Below, piece by piece: positions 12,100 through 23,603 of a stretch of DNA of 64,000 bases; the first letter of the stretch is position 1; each line of letters begins with the position of its first letter. The position numbers and the translations under genes were made by a program. Source of the DNA: Microplitis mediator (taxonomy: Eukaryota; Arthropoda; Insecta; Hymenoptera; Braconidae); the NCBI RefSeq assembly GCF_029852145.1, contig NC_079974.1:3661001-3725000 (forward strand). The letters run 5' to 3'. The notes beneath the pieces were generated by a model. It saw nothing but the letters and a program-made list of their open reading frames with translations, was not told the origin of the DNA and searched no databases.

Positions 12100-13500
12100 G
12101 GTAATTGTTTCGAAGTGGGGTCAACCACATTTTTAGCCATAAAAAATCGAAAAATCAATATTTTCGAATCGTTTTTTTTTAAATTGTTCTATTTCATGGC
12201 GGATTTATGAAAAAAAATATGTCGATTTTAAAAAATGAAAATAAAAATATTTTTTATACAATAAAAGTTCAAAAAAATGTTATATCACTAGTTTTTCATT
12301 GAAATTTAATTAATAATTATGTTTTCGAAAAATGCACTAATTTTTTTCAAAAAGTACATAAAAAAATGAATACATTAAAAAAAAAAATTGCCCTATCATA
12401 AAAAATTTTTTTTCTTAAAATATTCAGTTTTTTATGTTTTTTAAGAAAAAAAATCGGTCTGTCAGTTGACCCTGCGGGCCAGCCCCAAAACTTCCCGCTG
12501 TTTTCGAGCTCGTTGAGCTCGAAAACAATATTGTGAATACATTTTCGAGCTCTACGAGCTCGCAAATACTTATGTATGCCATTGTTTTGTAAAAAACCAT
12601 TTTTTAGCATTTCTTTCTCCCACGATATCTCACGAACGAATTAACCGATTTTGATGGTTGAGGCGGCAATCGACGCGTTTTGTCAAGTTCTAAAGCTGAT
12701 AAAATTTTTGATTCGATTTATCGAGTCGTTTTTGAGATATTTCAGGAAAAATAAAAAAAATTTTTTTTTTTAATTCTTTCGACAACGGTTTCTCTTGAAC
12801 GAATGAAGCGATTTTGATGGTTGAGGTGGCATTCGACGCGGCTTATAAAGCTCTAGAGCCCAGTCCATTTTGGAATGAATCCATCGAGCACATTAAAAGT
12901 TATCCAAAAAAAAAATTTTTGAAAAAACTTTATTTTTGGAATATCTCTGAACGAGCCCTACCGATCAAGCTCAATTTTCTCTCGGCTTCAAGATATTGAC
13001 AATCCGCGTCGAATGGCACCTTAAAGTTCAAAATCGGTTCATCCGTTCGAAAGATACAGGTATTTACATACGTACGTACGTACGTACATACATACATACA
13101 TACACTCGGACATCATCTTGAAATTAGTCAGAATAGCTTCCTAGGACCTCAAAACGTCGACATCTGATGGAAATTCGATTTTCGTAAATCGGACCGAAAC
13201 CAATAACTTCCCGAATTTTTGAAAATTTACAATTTTCTTAGCGGGAAGTTAAAAATACTAGCAAGCTCAAAAAAATGTTGCCACAAAAATTTCGATGAAA
13301 ATGACGAAAACCATGAATTTTTTCTACTTTAAAATCGGAAAAACTCATCGAAATCTAACAAATTTCGAATTTATGATGGTGAATTTTTAAATTCGCCGTG
13401 AAGTAGAACAATTTAAAAAAAAAAAAAACGATTCGAAAATATTGATTTTTCGATTTTTTATAGCCAAAAATGTGGTTCACCCCACTTGTAAATAATTACC
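12100..13500. mobile_element. Foldback MITE with 8-bp target duplication
   Basis: The duplication TTAAAAAT lies at 12092-12099 and 13501-13508. Ends are inverted repeats starting GGTAATTGTTTCGAAGTGGG on the left, matched on the right by GGTAATTATTTACAAGTGGG. Removing it restores continuity of the right arm of foldback element 1. It carries copy 2 of repeat R. An 8-bp duplication is typical of hAT and P superfamilies. No transposase is encoded, so the assignment is open. Confidence 0.8.
12454..13252. repeat. Dispersed repeat R, copy 2
   Basis: This is a close match to copy 1 (10942-11748), in the same orientation. It lies inside the 8-bp-duplication foldback MITE, again between A-rich words ending aaaaat. 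Confidence 0.75.
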
Positions 13501-13906
13501 TTAAAAATAAAAAAATGCAGTTGTCTCCCCAGAGAAGCTGATCATAGACCTCTCATAGATCTATTACAGATCGATGGTAGACTTCTTATTGATCTCGGAT
13601 AGATCTACAACCAATCTATCGCAGATCTATCGTTTTTTGAACGGGTTACTTTTTGTTTATGTAATTTAACCGTAGGGATATAAAAATTGTATGTCCATCA
13701 CTGAGAGTGTGTTCTTCGGTAACAACATAACAATAGCCATACCCCCTCTTTTAAAGAAAAACCAAACTCAGTCATTAGCTCTGGTTAGTAGACGCTAGTG
13801 GCTTCAGTTTTCAGTCGTCATCGACACACGCCTGAGGTACGTCCGAAATAGTGCGCTTGAGAAATAATATAAAATATATTAAATAAAACTAGCTGTGTTT
13901 ATTATA

Positions 13907-14444
13907 ATGACGCATAAAAATGAAAAACGTGTGAAAAAATCGAGTAAGTATGCTGAAAAGTAAAAGAACATTTTTTTTATACTAGTTTTAAATTAAATAT
14001 CACGTTTTTCTTTAAGCAATAATATATTTATAAAATTAACATTTAATTTATTATTCAAATTTTAGATCAGGATCAAAGCCATCCGGTTAATAAATTGTCA
14101 AATAGCGATGCTACCGACGGTGAGACCAAAACAAAAAAAAAGAAAATTAAAAACAATAACTGATGAAACAGAAAAACAAGACAAAGACAAAAAAAAGAAA
14201 ATCAGATGTACCAACTAACGAAACTAACAGTAAAAACAAAGACAAAGACAAAAATAAAAATCAAGTTATAGATAAAAATAACGATAATGAAAAACAGCAA
14301 ATTGATGATCAGGGAACAACAGAAAGTGAAGTTGATAAGCCGAATGATAAACGAAAAAATACAAGGCATCCGGTGACATCTAAAAGGACCTCTCGCCATC
14401 TGCAAACGCAAGAAGACCGCTTGCGTGTAATTGAGGTAAAATAA
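13907..14444 (+). CDS. Possible 5' exons of an unrecognised lysine-rich protein
   Basis: A short first exon at 13907-13943 starts MTHKNEKRVKKS and ends at a good donor (gtaagt). An acceptor follows a pyrimidine-rich tract at 14065. The second exon continues with residues NQDQSHPVNKL in phase but meets a TGA at 14161. In another frame from 14163 a 93-residue stretch very rich in K, N, D and E runs to 14444 (ending LQTQEDRLRVIEV) next to a possible donor gtaaaat. A single-base change in the A-run near 14130-14140 would explain the frame change. Downstream exons are not seen, because a DIRS element follows. I do not recognise the protein. It may be a broken host gene or a chance low-complexity frame. 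Confidence 0.3.
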
Positions 14445-15103
14445 TTCATTTCAGTTCTGTGCCTTTGGCTTGACCTGTCGGAGATTATCTACCCCATCTT
14501 TCGCACATACTCATCCAAAGTTGCTCTTTTTTGGCCCCTCTTTAGGCCTGATAGATGGGGGTCATTACCCTTTTCACCCTCGATTTGCTAGTGCCGGGTA
14601 GCACGCGTCGTTAAGACTCGTGAATTCTCAGTACGCTATTACTTTTCGAGTAGTGCATATGAGTCTAAACGTTGTTGTAACGTTCGAGTGAAGAGTGTTT
14701 TTTAACCCATACTTGTAAACAATAGTAAGTCTGGTAGAAGTATTATTTGTTACAGATAAACTTATGATACCAGCCGCGTGCGTAAAGGCTCGAGTTAAAG
14801 TGCTTGAGGAGCCGTAACGGCTCAAGGCAGCCGGCCAAAGGTAATACTCTGATATAGCAGCCGCAACGGCTCGAGGAGTATCCCTGCAGCCTCTGGGCTC
14901 TAAGACAAGCTGTTTCCGAACTGTTACCGGGTAAAATAAAGAATGATCTTGCACCTAGTGGCAAAGTCATCAGATCAAAAAAAAAAAAAAGATCACTTGC
15001 TTGCAGATACATTATCTCAAGCTCATAGAAGCAAAAATGCACCTTCTAAAATATATGCATTTGAATTTTCCAGATGAATTTTTCCCCAGGGGTTTTTGTT
15101 ACG
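14445..15103 (+). other. Non-coding leader of the DIRS-type element
   Basis: No reading frame is seen. The word gccgtaacggctc and its variant gccgcaacggctcgagg occur about 60 bp apart near 14810-14880. GC content is above that of the surroundings. It lies directly upstream of the DIRS gag-like frame and probably contains its left terminal repeat. I could not find the matching right copy. Confidence 0.4.
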
Positions 15104-16740
15104 ATGGAGGAGTTGTTAGAGGAGTCAGCAGCGACGGAGGAGCTTGACAAAATACTGGACAGACTGCAGCTTACGGCGGAGGAGTGACTACCAGAAGGAT
15201 GGAGAAACTGGAAAGTCGTGAGTCTGTCAAAAGACGAAGTCTTTGGAAAAGAGATAGACCCACAGGTCCTCAATAAAGTCCGGTTTGCTCTTCCCACGAC
15301 GGAAATTGCGAGAGCATTTAATCCAGCCATACGGGAGTTTCCGGAGAAACTCTATCGAGATTATAAAATCGACATGTTAAACTGGGCTTTCTGTCGGGCC
15401 CTGATCATGAGCCCACCTGCAATAGTTAACAGAGTTCGGGGTTCAGCAGCCCAGACAGAATTATTTCTCCATGCTCTGAAACCTTTAAAAGAATAATTCA
15501 TATCTCGTAAGCAGACAGCGGAACTGCTGGGAGGGGATGAGGAAGGCTCAGAGGAAGATGAAAACGAAGCTCCGGGTGGCAAGAGAAAAGCGCCAACACC
15601 AGAGGAACGCGCGCCAAAGCGGTCAAAGATTGCAGCTTTGGAGGAGAGAATGGAGAATATGTTCCAGGTTATATTGGATAAGATTGAGAGCAAAATATAC
15701 AGGTGGAGTCCAGTGAATCAGAATCAGAGGGATCGGTTAGCCAGGAGGAGATAGATGAGAGCATGGTTACTGAATCTTCAGCATGGGAAGCGCCGGTTCT
15801 ATTACCCGTTGTTGAGAAACAACAGCTGAATTTAGAGGCGTTGGCATTGGTCCCAGTGGTCAAGGAGAGTACTCCGTCAATACCGCCGCCGACGCCGGAG
15901 ATCAAAGCGCAAGGAATAACGTGCCAGAAATTAGGTACGGAAAATTGGAACAAGATCCGCTACAAAGAGGTTCAGAAGAAGCTCCAAGCTTCACCAGTGT
16001 TTGATGGTCTGAAGGTGAATAGGCAGTTGGAAGGCTTAGCTCCAAAATCGTTTGCTAGTTCGATGCTGAAAAAAGCAGAGGAGATGGCTGGAACGATCAC
16101 CCACGACTTGCTAAAACAAAGACAGAAGTTAAGGAAAATTATGCAAAAAATACCGCAGAAATACCCAGACGCCTACAACGAAATCAGGGATAACTTCTTG
16201 GGAGAATCGGCGTTTATGGAGATATCGGACAACTTGCTCCATTTTACTTGCGCCAGGCTTTGCAGAATTGATCGAGTTCAAAAGAAAGGTGTTTAAACCA
16301 AAAACCAACACCTTGCTGCTAGGTTAGCAGAGATTCCACCCTCTGAGTCTTATTTATTTGATGAGGAAGCTCTTTCGAAGTTCCTTGATCAGCGGGGTGG
16401 TGTTCAGAAGGTTGCTTTCTTTAGTCAAAAGAACCCCAGGGAGGGGGAGTATCAGCCAATGAGGCCTAAACCAGGTCGCTCATCAGTGAGTCCGGGATAC
16501 TTTCGCGACAGAGGAGTAAATCATCGTTCAAACCATCATCAGTGCCATCCTCGTCCTTTCGGAAGCCTAATCCCAAAGACGCAAGAAAATCCACGAAAAG
16601 ATTTAGTTCCGGCAAGAGAGATCGTTCTAAAAGATTATGACTGCCCGTTCCAGGGGGGTCAGTTAAAGAAATTCGTAGGTCGGTGGCGTCGGAGTACATT
16701 TTGGACATGTTGGAAGGCTACAGCATACCGTTCGTAATGA
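15104..16740 (+). pseudogene. DIRS-type retrotransposon ORF1 (Gag-like)
   Basis: A broken first frame of a tyrosine-recombinase retrotransposon. It starts MEELLEESAATEELDK at 15104, with a stop near 15186, then VSLSKDEVFGKEIDPQVLNK, then a stop near 15495. The reading changes frame through a charged region (GGKRKAPTPEERAPKRSK) and continues from 15703 to about 16290. It resumes in another frame (LAARLAEIPPSESYLFDEEA, FLDQRGGVQKVAFFS). At least four breaks are visible. ORF1 of DIRS elements forms the particle protein. The assignment here rests on position before a DIRS-like RT. Confidence 0.6.
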
Positions 16741-16745
16741 AACCA

Positions 16746-17905
16746 GTAACGGTACCGCTATCAAGTCAGATTTTAGGGTGATTTGGGACAACAGAATCTT
16801 GACAAATGACTCAGGAAGTAGAGAAACTGTTAAAAGAAGGTGTATTAAAAAAAGCCAAGTGGACAACAGGATTCATTTCCACAATGTTCCTGTTTCCAAA
16901 GCAGGACGGATCAGCAAGGCCTATCTTCAATTTGAAAATATTGAACCAGTACCTGAACCCGTTCAAATTCCGCTTAATACACCAGTGGCATGTTGCCGGT
17001 TTCCTGAGGTGGCGAGATTACTTGGTAAAGTTGGACATCTCCCAAGCTTACTTCCACATTCCAATCATTCTGCATCATCAGAAATTTCTATGTTTAACAT
17101 ACAAAGGCCAAGTATACAACATGACGTGTCTGCCTTTTAGTCTGGCGAGTGCTCCGCAGGCGTTCTCCAAGATCAGCAATTGGCTGGCGAACTTCTTTTG
17201 GAGTTTTGGAATAAGAGAATCTTAGTTTATCTAGACGATTTTCTTATAGTGACCCAAGACCCTCTAGCTCTGCGAAGCCAAGTAGAACTGGTAATGAACT
17301 ATCATCGGTATCTGGGCTGACAGGTGAACCTCAGAAAATCCGTGATCACACCATTGAGAAAATTGGAATTTCTGGGGATTATTTGGGACACCGAGAAAAA
17401 TCAAATGATCTTGCCAGAGGACAAGAAGGACCGAATTCCGACAGCTGTCAATCAGATAGAGAGGAAACGAAAATGGAATTGGAAGTGCGGAACTTCGTTG
17501 CTGGGCCAGCTCAATTTCGCAGCATTGGCAGTTTTACTGGGTCGATTGTTCTTGAGAGAGTTGCAGAAAGCGAGCTTGGAACTCCCGGAAGTCAGACCAA
17601 AGAAGAAAATTGGAGTCCCGCAGTCAGCTCTGGAAGACTGTGCATGGTGGAGAAACAACATACATCGGACGATCCCAATATTCAGAGACCAGCCTTCGAT
17701 ATTTCTGACAACGGATGCGTCACAAGAAGGATGGGGATTCCATCTGGACAATCAGATGAGAGCGGGTCAGTGGACGCAGGAACAAATCCATTGGCACGGG
17801 AATCGGAAGGAACTCTACACAGTCCTGATTGCCATCAGGGAATTCGAGACCACCGATGCTCAAAGCGATCGGAATAACAGAAGCGTCGAAAACTATGCGA
17901 AAATC
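16746..17905 (+). pseudogene. DIRS-type reverse transcriptase and RNase H
   Basis: The reverse transcriptase begins near 16806 with MTQEVEKLLKEGVLKKAK, then SARPIFNLKILNQYL, LVKLDISQAYFHIPI and LPFSLASAPQAFSK. After a frame change and stop near 17223 the catalytic box VYLDDFLIV lies at about 17227-17250. A stop near 17320 precedes LRKLEFLGIIWD. RNase H shows FLTTDASQEGWGFHLD near 17710. The wording LEFLGIIWDTEKN and the absence of an integrase place it in the DIRS group of tyrosine-recombinase elements. It cannot be expressed as one protein. Confidence 0.8.
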
Positions 17906-18481
17906 GAGTGTGTGGAACATTCAGGATCTGATTGAGTGGTTAAAGAAACACCCACTAGATCAGGATAGTATTTCCCAGGTCTCTAGACACACTGCCATCC
18001 TGCTGCTGTTGGCGTCGGGGAGACGGATCCATGATTTGACCCTTTTGTCCATTGATACGAAAGGATATGAATCAAATCGTAACTCAGTAACCTTCTGGCC
18101 GAAATTCGGCTCAAAGACGGACAGTGTTTGACTCAGGCAATCGGGATGGAATTTGTCGAGAGCAAAACAGCAGATGTTCGACGTAGTATTCTGAGTGAAG
18201 CGCTTGATGAAAATTTCAGCTGAAAGACGCAAAGCAAGACCAGGCTTGAATCAATTATTTTTTGCAACAAGAGCGAAGGTCAAGGAAGTATCGAGAGCTA
18301 TTATAGCTGGGTGGATAAAGACGGTCTTTAAAGAATTGAAAATCAACGTGAGTCCTGGATCAATAAGGTCGGTGGTAGCCTCACACAGATTTGAACAAGG
18401 GATGGAGCTCGATCAGATCCTACAACGGGGAAACTGGCAAGAAGAAGTGAATTTGGCTTTAGAGGGCTCTCTAAAGCCAAA
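17829..18481 (+). pseudogene. DIRS-type tyrosine recombinase
   Basis: DIRS elements integrate circular DNA with a tyrosine recombinase instead of a DDE integrase. The frame overlaps the end of RNase H, as in other DIRS elements. Visible pieces are LIEWLKKHPLDQ, the first catalytic arginine box LLLLASGRRIHDLTLL near 18000-18045, and the second box SIRSVVASHRFEQGMEL near 18360-18410, followed by ILQRGNW. A stop at 18129 and a frame change near 18190 break it. The final tyrosine is not identified, and the 3' end near 18480 runs into a (TA)n tract. Confidence 0.7.
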
Positions 18482-18590
18482 AAAGTGCCTAAAAATATGT
18501 CCTTTTAGCATTAGAAACACGATATATATATATATATATATACACATATATATATATATATATATTTATGTAATATAACGGACTTTTGAG

Positions 18591-19870
18591 GACACGATTG
18601 CGTCTACAATTCTTATCCGATTTTCTACAATTATTTTATGTGCAATTACCACGGTTAAGTTCAAAGATAGGCTGAATCGGTCGATTAGTTTAGAAGTTAT
18701 GGCTGTTTGAAATTTTCATGATTTTTCGAAAAAATCCGTTTTTAATCACTTTTAAAGTCCATATAACTTTAGAACTAAAACTCATAGATCATTTCTGTAA
18801 AAAGTATTTTAAAGCTTTAATTTATGACCTTAAACTTTATATTTTGACCATTTCTTCCAATAGTATGATAGCCTTGAAAATTTTAATGGAATCAAAAAAT
18901 GTTGAAAATATGGTTTTCATTCCACATAACTTATGATTGTCCCATGATAATCCAGTTTTGTCAGTTGTATTTTATTGTGCACAAAATAACCTGTAAATTT
19001 CACTGCTATTTTATATTTTAAAAGTATTTCTTTAATTATTTATGATATGTATCAAATGTACTGCTAATCCCTATGATTATCACTGGTCTTGTCACTACGA
19101 TAGCGCCCACAGTTTTTATCGGATTTTAATGAAATTTTTTACACTTATTCTATCGGCGATTACCTTGATCAAGTTAAAAGATGGGCTGAATCGTTCAAAT
19201 TGTTTTGAAATCATAACTGTTAGAAATTTTCATGATTTTTCGTAAAAATCAGTTTTAATCACTGCTAAAACTTATGTAACTTCAAAACTAATATTCATAG
19301 ACAATTTCTGTAAAAAGAATCTGAAAGCCTGTCTAATAATCTTTAATTTATGACCTTAAGCTTTATGTTTTGACTATTTCTTTCAATAATTTGATAGCCT
19401 TGAAATTTTTAATGAAATCAAAAAATGTTGAAAATATGGTTTTCATTCCAAATAACTTAAGCATTTCCCATTATAATCCATATTCGTCAGTTGTATTTTA
19501 TTGTGAAGAAAATAACCTGTAAACTTTACAGCTATTTTATATTTCAAAAGTATTTCTGTTATCACTTATGATGTTTCAAACGTACCTGTATGCTCTATGA
19601 TTAATACTGGTCATTACGATAACATTCACAGCTATCCTCGGATTTTAATGAAACTTTCCACACTTATTATATAGGTTATTATCTTGATTAAATTTGAAGA
19701 TGAGCTAAATCGGTCGATAAATTTTGAAGTTATGGTTGCTTGAAATTTTACCGTGTAAGCTTTAATATTTACCTTTCTTTCAATAATTTGATAGTCTGAC
19801 AGTTTGGACATTATCAAAAAAATTAGAAAATGTGGATTTTATTCCGGATAATATATACATTTTAGGTAGA
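18591..19870. repeat. Diverged tandem repeats of about 515 bp
   Basis: Blocks starting near 18591, 19098 and 19615 share the order cggattttaatgaaa, tgggctgaatcg, gaaattttcatgatttttcg, aatatggttttcattcca and cagttgtattttattgtg. The first two units are near full length (about 510-515 bp) and the third is truncated near 19870. Divergence is considerable. There is no coding frame. Confidence 0.75.
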
Positions 19871-20029
19871 TTTTTTTTTAAATCTAGGTATTGCATTTGT
19901 CCTCATGGTAGATTTTTCAAGGAATTTTGTCATAACCAATCATAATTGGTTTAGTAGACTTCAAAAATACCATTCGTTGAAAAATTTATATACATACGTA
20001 CTATATTTATCCATACATGTTCCAAGTCT

Positions 20030-20064
<35 letters not shown>

Positions 20065-20073
<9 letters not shown>

Positions 20074-20747
20074 TCGAGCTCGAAAATACTTTTGCATACT
20101 ATTGTTTTCTAAAAAAACATTTTTTAGCATTTCTTTCTCCCACGATATCTCGCGAACGAATTAACCGATTTTGATGTTTGAGGTGGCAATCGTCGCGTTT
20201 TATCAAATTGTAAATCTGATTAACTTTTGAAATTGATGTATCCAGCCGTTTTTGAGAAATTTAAAAAAAAACAAAAAAAAATTTTTTTTTAAATTCTTTC
20301 GTCAACGGTTTCTCTTGAACGAATGAACCGATTTTGATGGTTGAGGTGGCATTCGACGCAGCTTATAAAGTTTTAGAGCCTAGTCCATTTTGGAATCAAT
20401 CCATCGAGCACATTAAAAGTTATCCAAAAAAAACACTTTTGAAAAAATTTTATTTTTGGAATATCTCTGAACGAGCCCCACCGATCAAGCTCCATTTTCT
20501 TTCAGCTTCAAGATATTGACAAGCCGCATTGAATGACACCTTAAAGTTTGAAATCGGTTCATCCGTTCATAAAATACAAGTATGTACATACGTACGTACG
20601 TACACTCGGACATCATCGTGAAATTAGTCAGAATAGCTTCCTAGGACCTCAAAACGTCGACATCTGATAAACATTCGATTTTCGTAAATCGGACCGAAAC
20701 CAATAACTTCCCGAATGTTTGAAAATTTACAATTTTCTTAGTGGGAA
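20065..20747. repeat. Dispersed repeat R, copy 3 (5'-truncated)
   Basis: It matches copies 1 and 2 from cttcgagctcgaaaatactt to cttagtgggaagt. The left end is lost in an (AT)n tract (20038-20070) and the right end runs into a poly(A) run. Confidence 0.7.
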
Positions 20748-21452
20748 GTAAAAAAAAAAAAAAAAGTTAAGAGAAGGAAAATTGTTTTAATAAAATTTTG
20801 AAGGTACTCCGTTATGCCCATCTCTTAATACTTTTATTTGTGATATTAATACACGAAAAACGATTTATAAATCATTATGATTATCAGCTAAATCTACAAA
20901 TAAAAAATAAAATTGAATCACCTGCTCTTTTTTCACAGAAATTTTCATGGTAAATTTACGGTAATAAAAGTAAAAAATAAGTAATATAAGGAGAACATTT
21001 CTAATGAAAAATGGCGGCGGTGTGTGTTTGTTTACATGTAAAATTTCCTGTTTTAACCCTAATGTTTTTTTTTTTTTAAACCGAGAAGGCCTACAGTAGT
21101 GATTTTCGAAAGGAACCTTCTCTGCTTAATTCTGAAAATTGAGAAAAAAAAATTAAGTCGTTTCGTCAAGTCGTTCTCGAGATATCCGTATCGCCCCGTT
21201 TTTTTGAACCACAGACTAATGGACGTCCACGATAAATTTTTTTTAATGAACTTTTTTTTACATTAATACATATTGGACAATTAAAAAAAAGTATTAGGAA
21301 TACTCATTAGTGTTTCAGCTTTATATTGATGTGCTTTTCATAATGTATAAGAGTAATAGAAAAAAAAATACACCTTAATGAGTGGAAATCGTGTGACCTT
21401 GACAGGTCGTTTATAAAGCACAACCTCTCCGCTTCGCTTCCAAGGCGTGCAA
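20748..21452. other. AT-rich stretch without recognised genes
   Basis: No gene is seen. The block near 21408-21452 (tataaagcacaacctc, aggcgtgcaa) matches 8357-8400, a dispersed repeat. Confidence 0.4.
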
Positions 21453-21596
21453 TAGGGTAAGAGCACCAGTACCCAGCCCCAAACCAGTAGCCAGCCACCT
21501 CATGTTAAAGTATATCTATATATATTTTGAGCCAATGTTAAAGTATATGACCGGCTGGCTACTGGTTTACGGCTGGGCACTGGTGCTCTTACCCTA
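21453..21596. mobile_element. 140-bp palindromic MITE with TA duplication
   Basis: 42-bp arms starting GGGTAAGAGCACCAGT lie at 21455-21496 and 21553-21594 with three mismatches. TA flanks both ends (21453-21454, 21595-21596). The spacer holds two copies of atgttaaagtata. TA duplication and full terminal inversion suit a Tc1/mariner-type MITE, but the ends alone do not prove it. Confidence 0.75.
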
Positions 21597-21702
21597 CATG
21601 GCGGCGGAACGACGCGGCGCGACGAACGAAGGGTGGCGAGACCGCGTGACGGACGGAGGGTTAAAATATCAAATTCATAACAAAAAGTTTCACTAAACAA
21701 AA

Positions 21703-21708
21703 TTTATT
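21703..21708 (-). terminator. Poly(A) signal of the OBP gene
   Basis: AATAAA on the minus strand, about 100 bases after the OBP stop codon. Position and strand fit, but 3' end formation is not shown. Confidence 0.5.
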
Positions 21709-21805
21709 CAAGAGACAATTATTTATAATTTTTTATAAAAAGAAATAAATATACTAATTACTGGTGCAATAGAAGTATATTTATATGAACGCATAAGAAG
21801 TATAT

Positions 21806-23603
21806 TTATATGAATGTATATACCTGCAATAAAAATAAAATAACAATTAATTCTATTAAGATACTCGATGAGAATATAAAGTTCATTTATTAAACTTACT
21901 CCTGCATCCATATTTCGGTAACATTTAGCGTAATCATATCCCAATTGACAAAGCTCAGTAGCTGTCACTGGTTTGAAAATAAAACAAGTTAATAATAATG
22001 GTAATGGATTAAATAAATAAGTCAATTAATCATCGAGTAAAAAGCGATAAAACTATAATATATTTACTTTGAGCTTTACAAGTAGTAAAAACATTTTTCA
22101 TCCTGTCTATGTACTGTAGTTCTACCATTGCGTCCAATTGTTTGAACACATAACTTAGATCAATATTATTGTCTTTATCAAACTAAAAAATAAATTCTTT
22201 TCTATTTATCTGCTATTTAATTCTTCCCATACGAAAAAAATATATATCCGGGCAAATTTGCATATATGAGACATATATTTATATATATGTTGCATATATG
22301 CGACATATTCCAGATTTGCCCGGATATATATTTTTTTCGTATGGGTTATTAAAATAGGAATATTAATAAGTTCTTACTATTTTTGACATTTTACAGTAGC
22401 AACCGAGATAGCACTTCAGGGCTTCATCTTCAGGAAATTCTCCATTGCGATGAGCTTCTTGTAATTCTAGAAGAAAAGAACGATGCCGATTTACATTAAT
22501 TCAATATGTAATGAATGTATGTTAGGAAATCGGCGCTAAATCACTAAAAAGTCAAGAAAGGTAAACATCATTTTTTTTTTCACCATACCTGCGCCGAAAG
22601 TTTAAATCCCTGCCCTGTTTAGAGGGAAGAAAGTCGTTCATTTCTTTTATGAGAAAACAAATGATAAAAATTTATCGCATGCGTCATTTTTCCCTCAAAC
22701 AGATGCAGAAATTTAAACTTTCAGGTGCAGATCTGGTGAAAAATTGTATACACACCATACGGAAGAAGGTACCCGTATAAAAAAAATTTTCGTTCATAAT
22801 AGATTTAGATCCGAATTTCATGACGAAACTCAAATCATAACACAAATATAACTTTCATCATGACTTAACTCCAACTTTTCGTCTAGTAAATCAGTATCAA
22901 TTATAAAATTAATTTATTACGTCTTTGAATTGGACTTGGGACGACTTCGATAAAAACTTGCCTGAATTTTTACTGAATTAAACCTTTTGTCAAATTTATC
23001 GATTCGGAAATTAACACTAAACTTCTTCTAATAAGCACTTGATTCACGTAAATCAGTTTCGACTGTAAAATTAATTTAGTGAACAAACTTCGGATCACTT
23101 AGATTTAAATTTGACTGAGTCATAATCTTGTCGTGATTAAAGTTGTTGAAACAAATTAATTATGAAAGTTATATTTGTGTCACGATCTGAGTTTCGAGAT
23201 GAAATTTAGATCTAAATTCATTACGAATAAAAATTTTTTTACACGGGTAGGACGTCCCGATCCGCGTGTTTGCCACCCTCGCCTTCGACCCGAGTAATCA
23301 ATGACACACGCAGATTAAAATGTCTTACTTTACTTTACTCTTTAGTTTTTAAATAAATATCATACCTTTACTGAGAGCTGTTTTAGAGGCACAACTTTTG
23401 GCAATTGCTTTTCCGAATTCTTTCATTTGCTCTACATTCAATCGCTATTGAATTCAATTTTATAATTAATTACAGTATTTTTATCTAATATTATTACATT
23501 TTAATTAAAAATAATAATTAATATCACTTACAGCCTCAGTACGTGAAAAGTTAATTGTAACAAAAAAAACCACTGCGAGTGTTGAAATGAATTTATTTTT
23601 CAT
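21806..23603 (-). CDS. Odorant-binding protein, complete six-exon gene
   Basis: OBPs are secreted proteins of sensillar lymph and other fluids that carry small hydrophobic ligands. Coding exons, in minus-strand order, are 23603-23532, 23444-23366, 22466-22378, 22182-22068, 21967-21900 and 21823-21806. All junctions are GT-AG and phases agree, giving 146 residues. Residues 1-24 (MKNKFISTLAVVFFVTINFS...) look like a signal peptide. Cysteines at about 42, 69, 73, 115, 125 and 134 give spacings X26, X3, X41, X9 and X8, the classic OBP pattern. An extra cysteine lies two residues after C3 (GCYC). The last exon encodes only VYTFI. Introns 2 and 3 carry foldback MITEs. A possible TATA-like word lies about 100 bases upstream (near 23700). 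I see no break, so it is probably functional. Confidence 0.9.
22226..22345. mobile_element. 120-bp palindromic MITE in OBP intron 3
   Basis: Near-perfect arms start CCCATACGAAAAAAATATAT and continue to ccgggcaaat, around a TA-rich centre. tt abuts both ends, fitting a 2-bp target duplication. It belongs to the group of CCCRT-ended foldbacks in this window. Confidence 0.8.
22772..23247. mobile_element. 476-bp foldback MITE in OBP intron 2
   Basis: Inverted arms of about 90 bp (22772-22860 against 23158-23247) start CCCGTATAAAAAAAATTTT and CCCGTGTAAAAAAATTTTT. ta abuts both ends. There is no coding capacity. Confidence 0.75.

Larger units (their letters stand above)
9527..13645. mobile_element. 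Foldback element 1 with CCCGT ends, invaded twice
   Basis: The left arm 9527-10200 is inverted against pieces of the right arm. 10020-10200 pairs with 10740-10945, 9650-10020 with 11750-12099, and 9527-9660 with 13501-13645. The gaps in the right arm are two later insertions (10942-11748 and 12100-13500). Termini are CCCGTACAAAAAATGATAG and its near-match CCCGTTCAAAAAACGATAG. The dinucleotide tt abuts both ends, consistent with a 2-bp target duplication. The centre is a 67-bp repeat array rich in agatct. No transposase is present. Confidence 0.8.
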
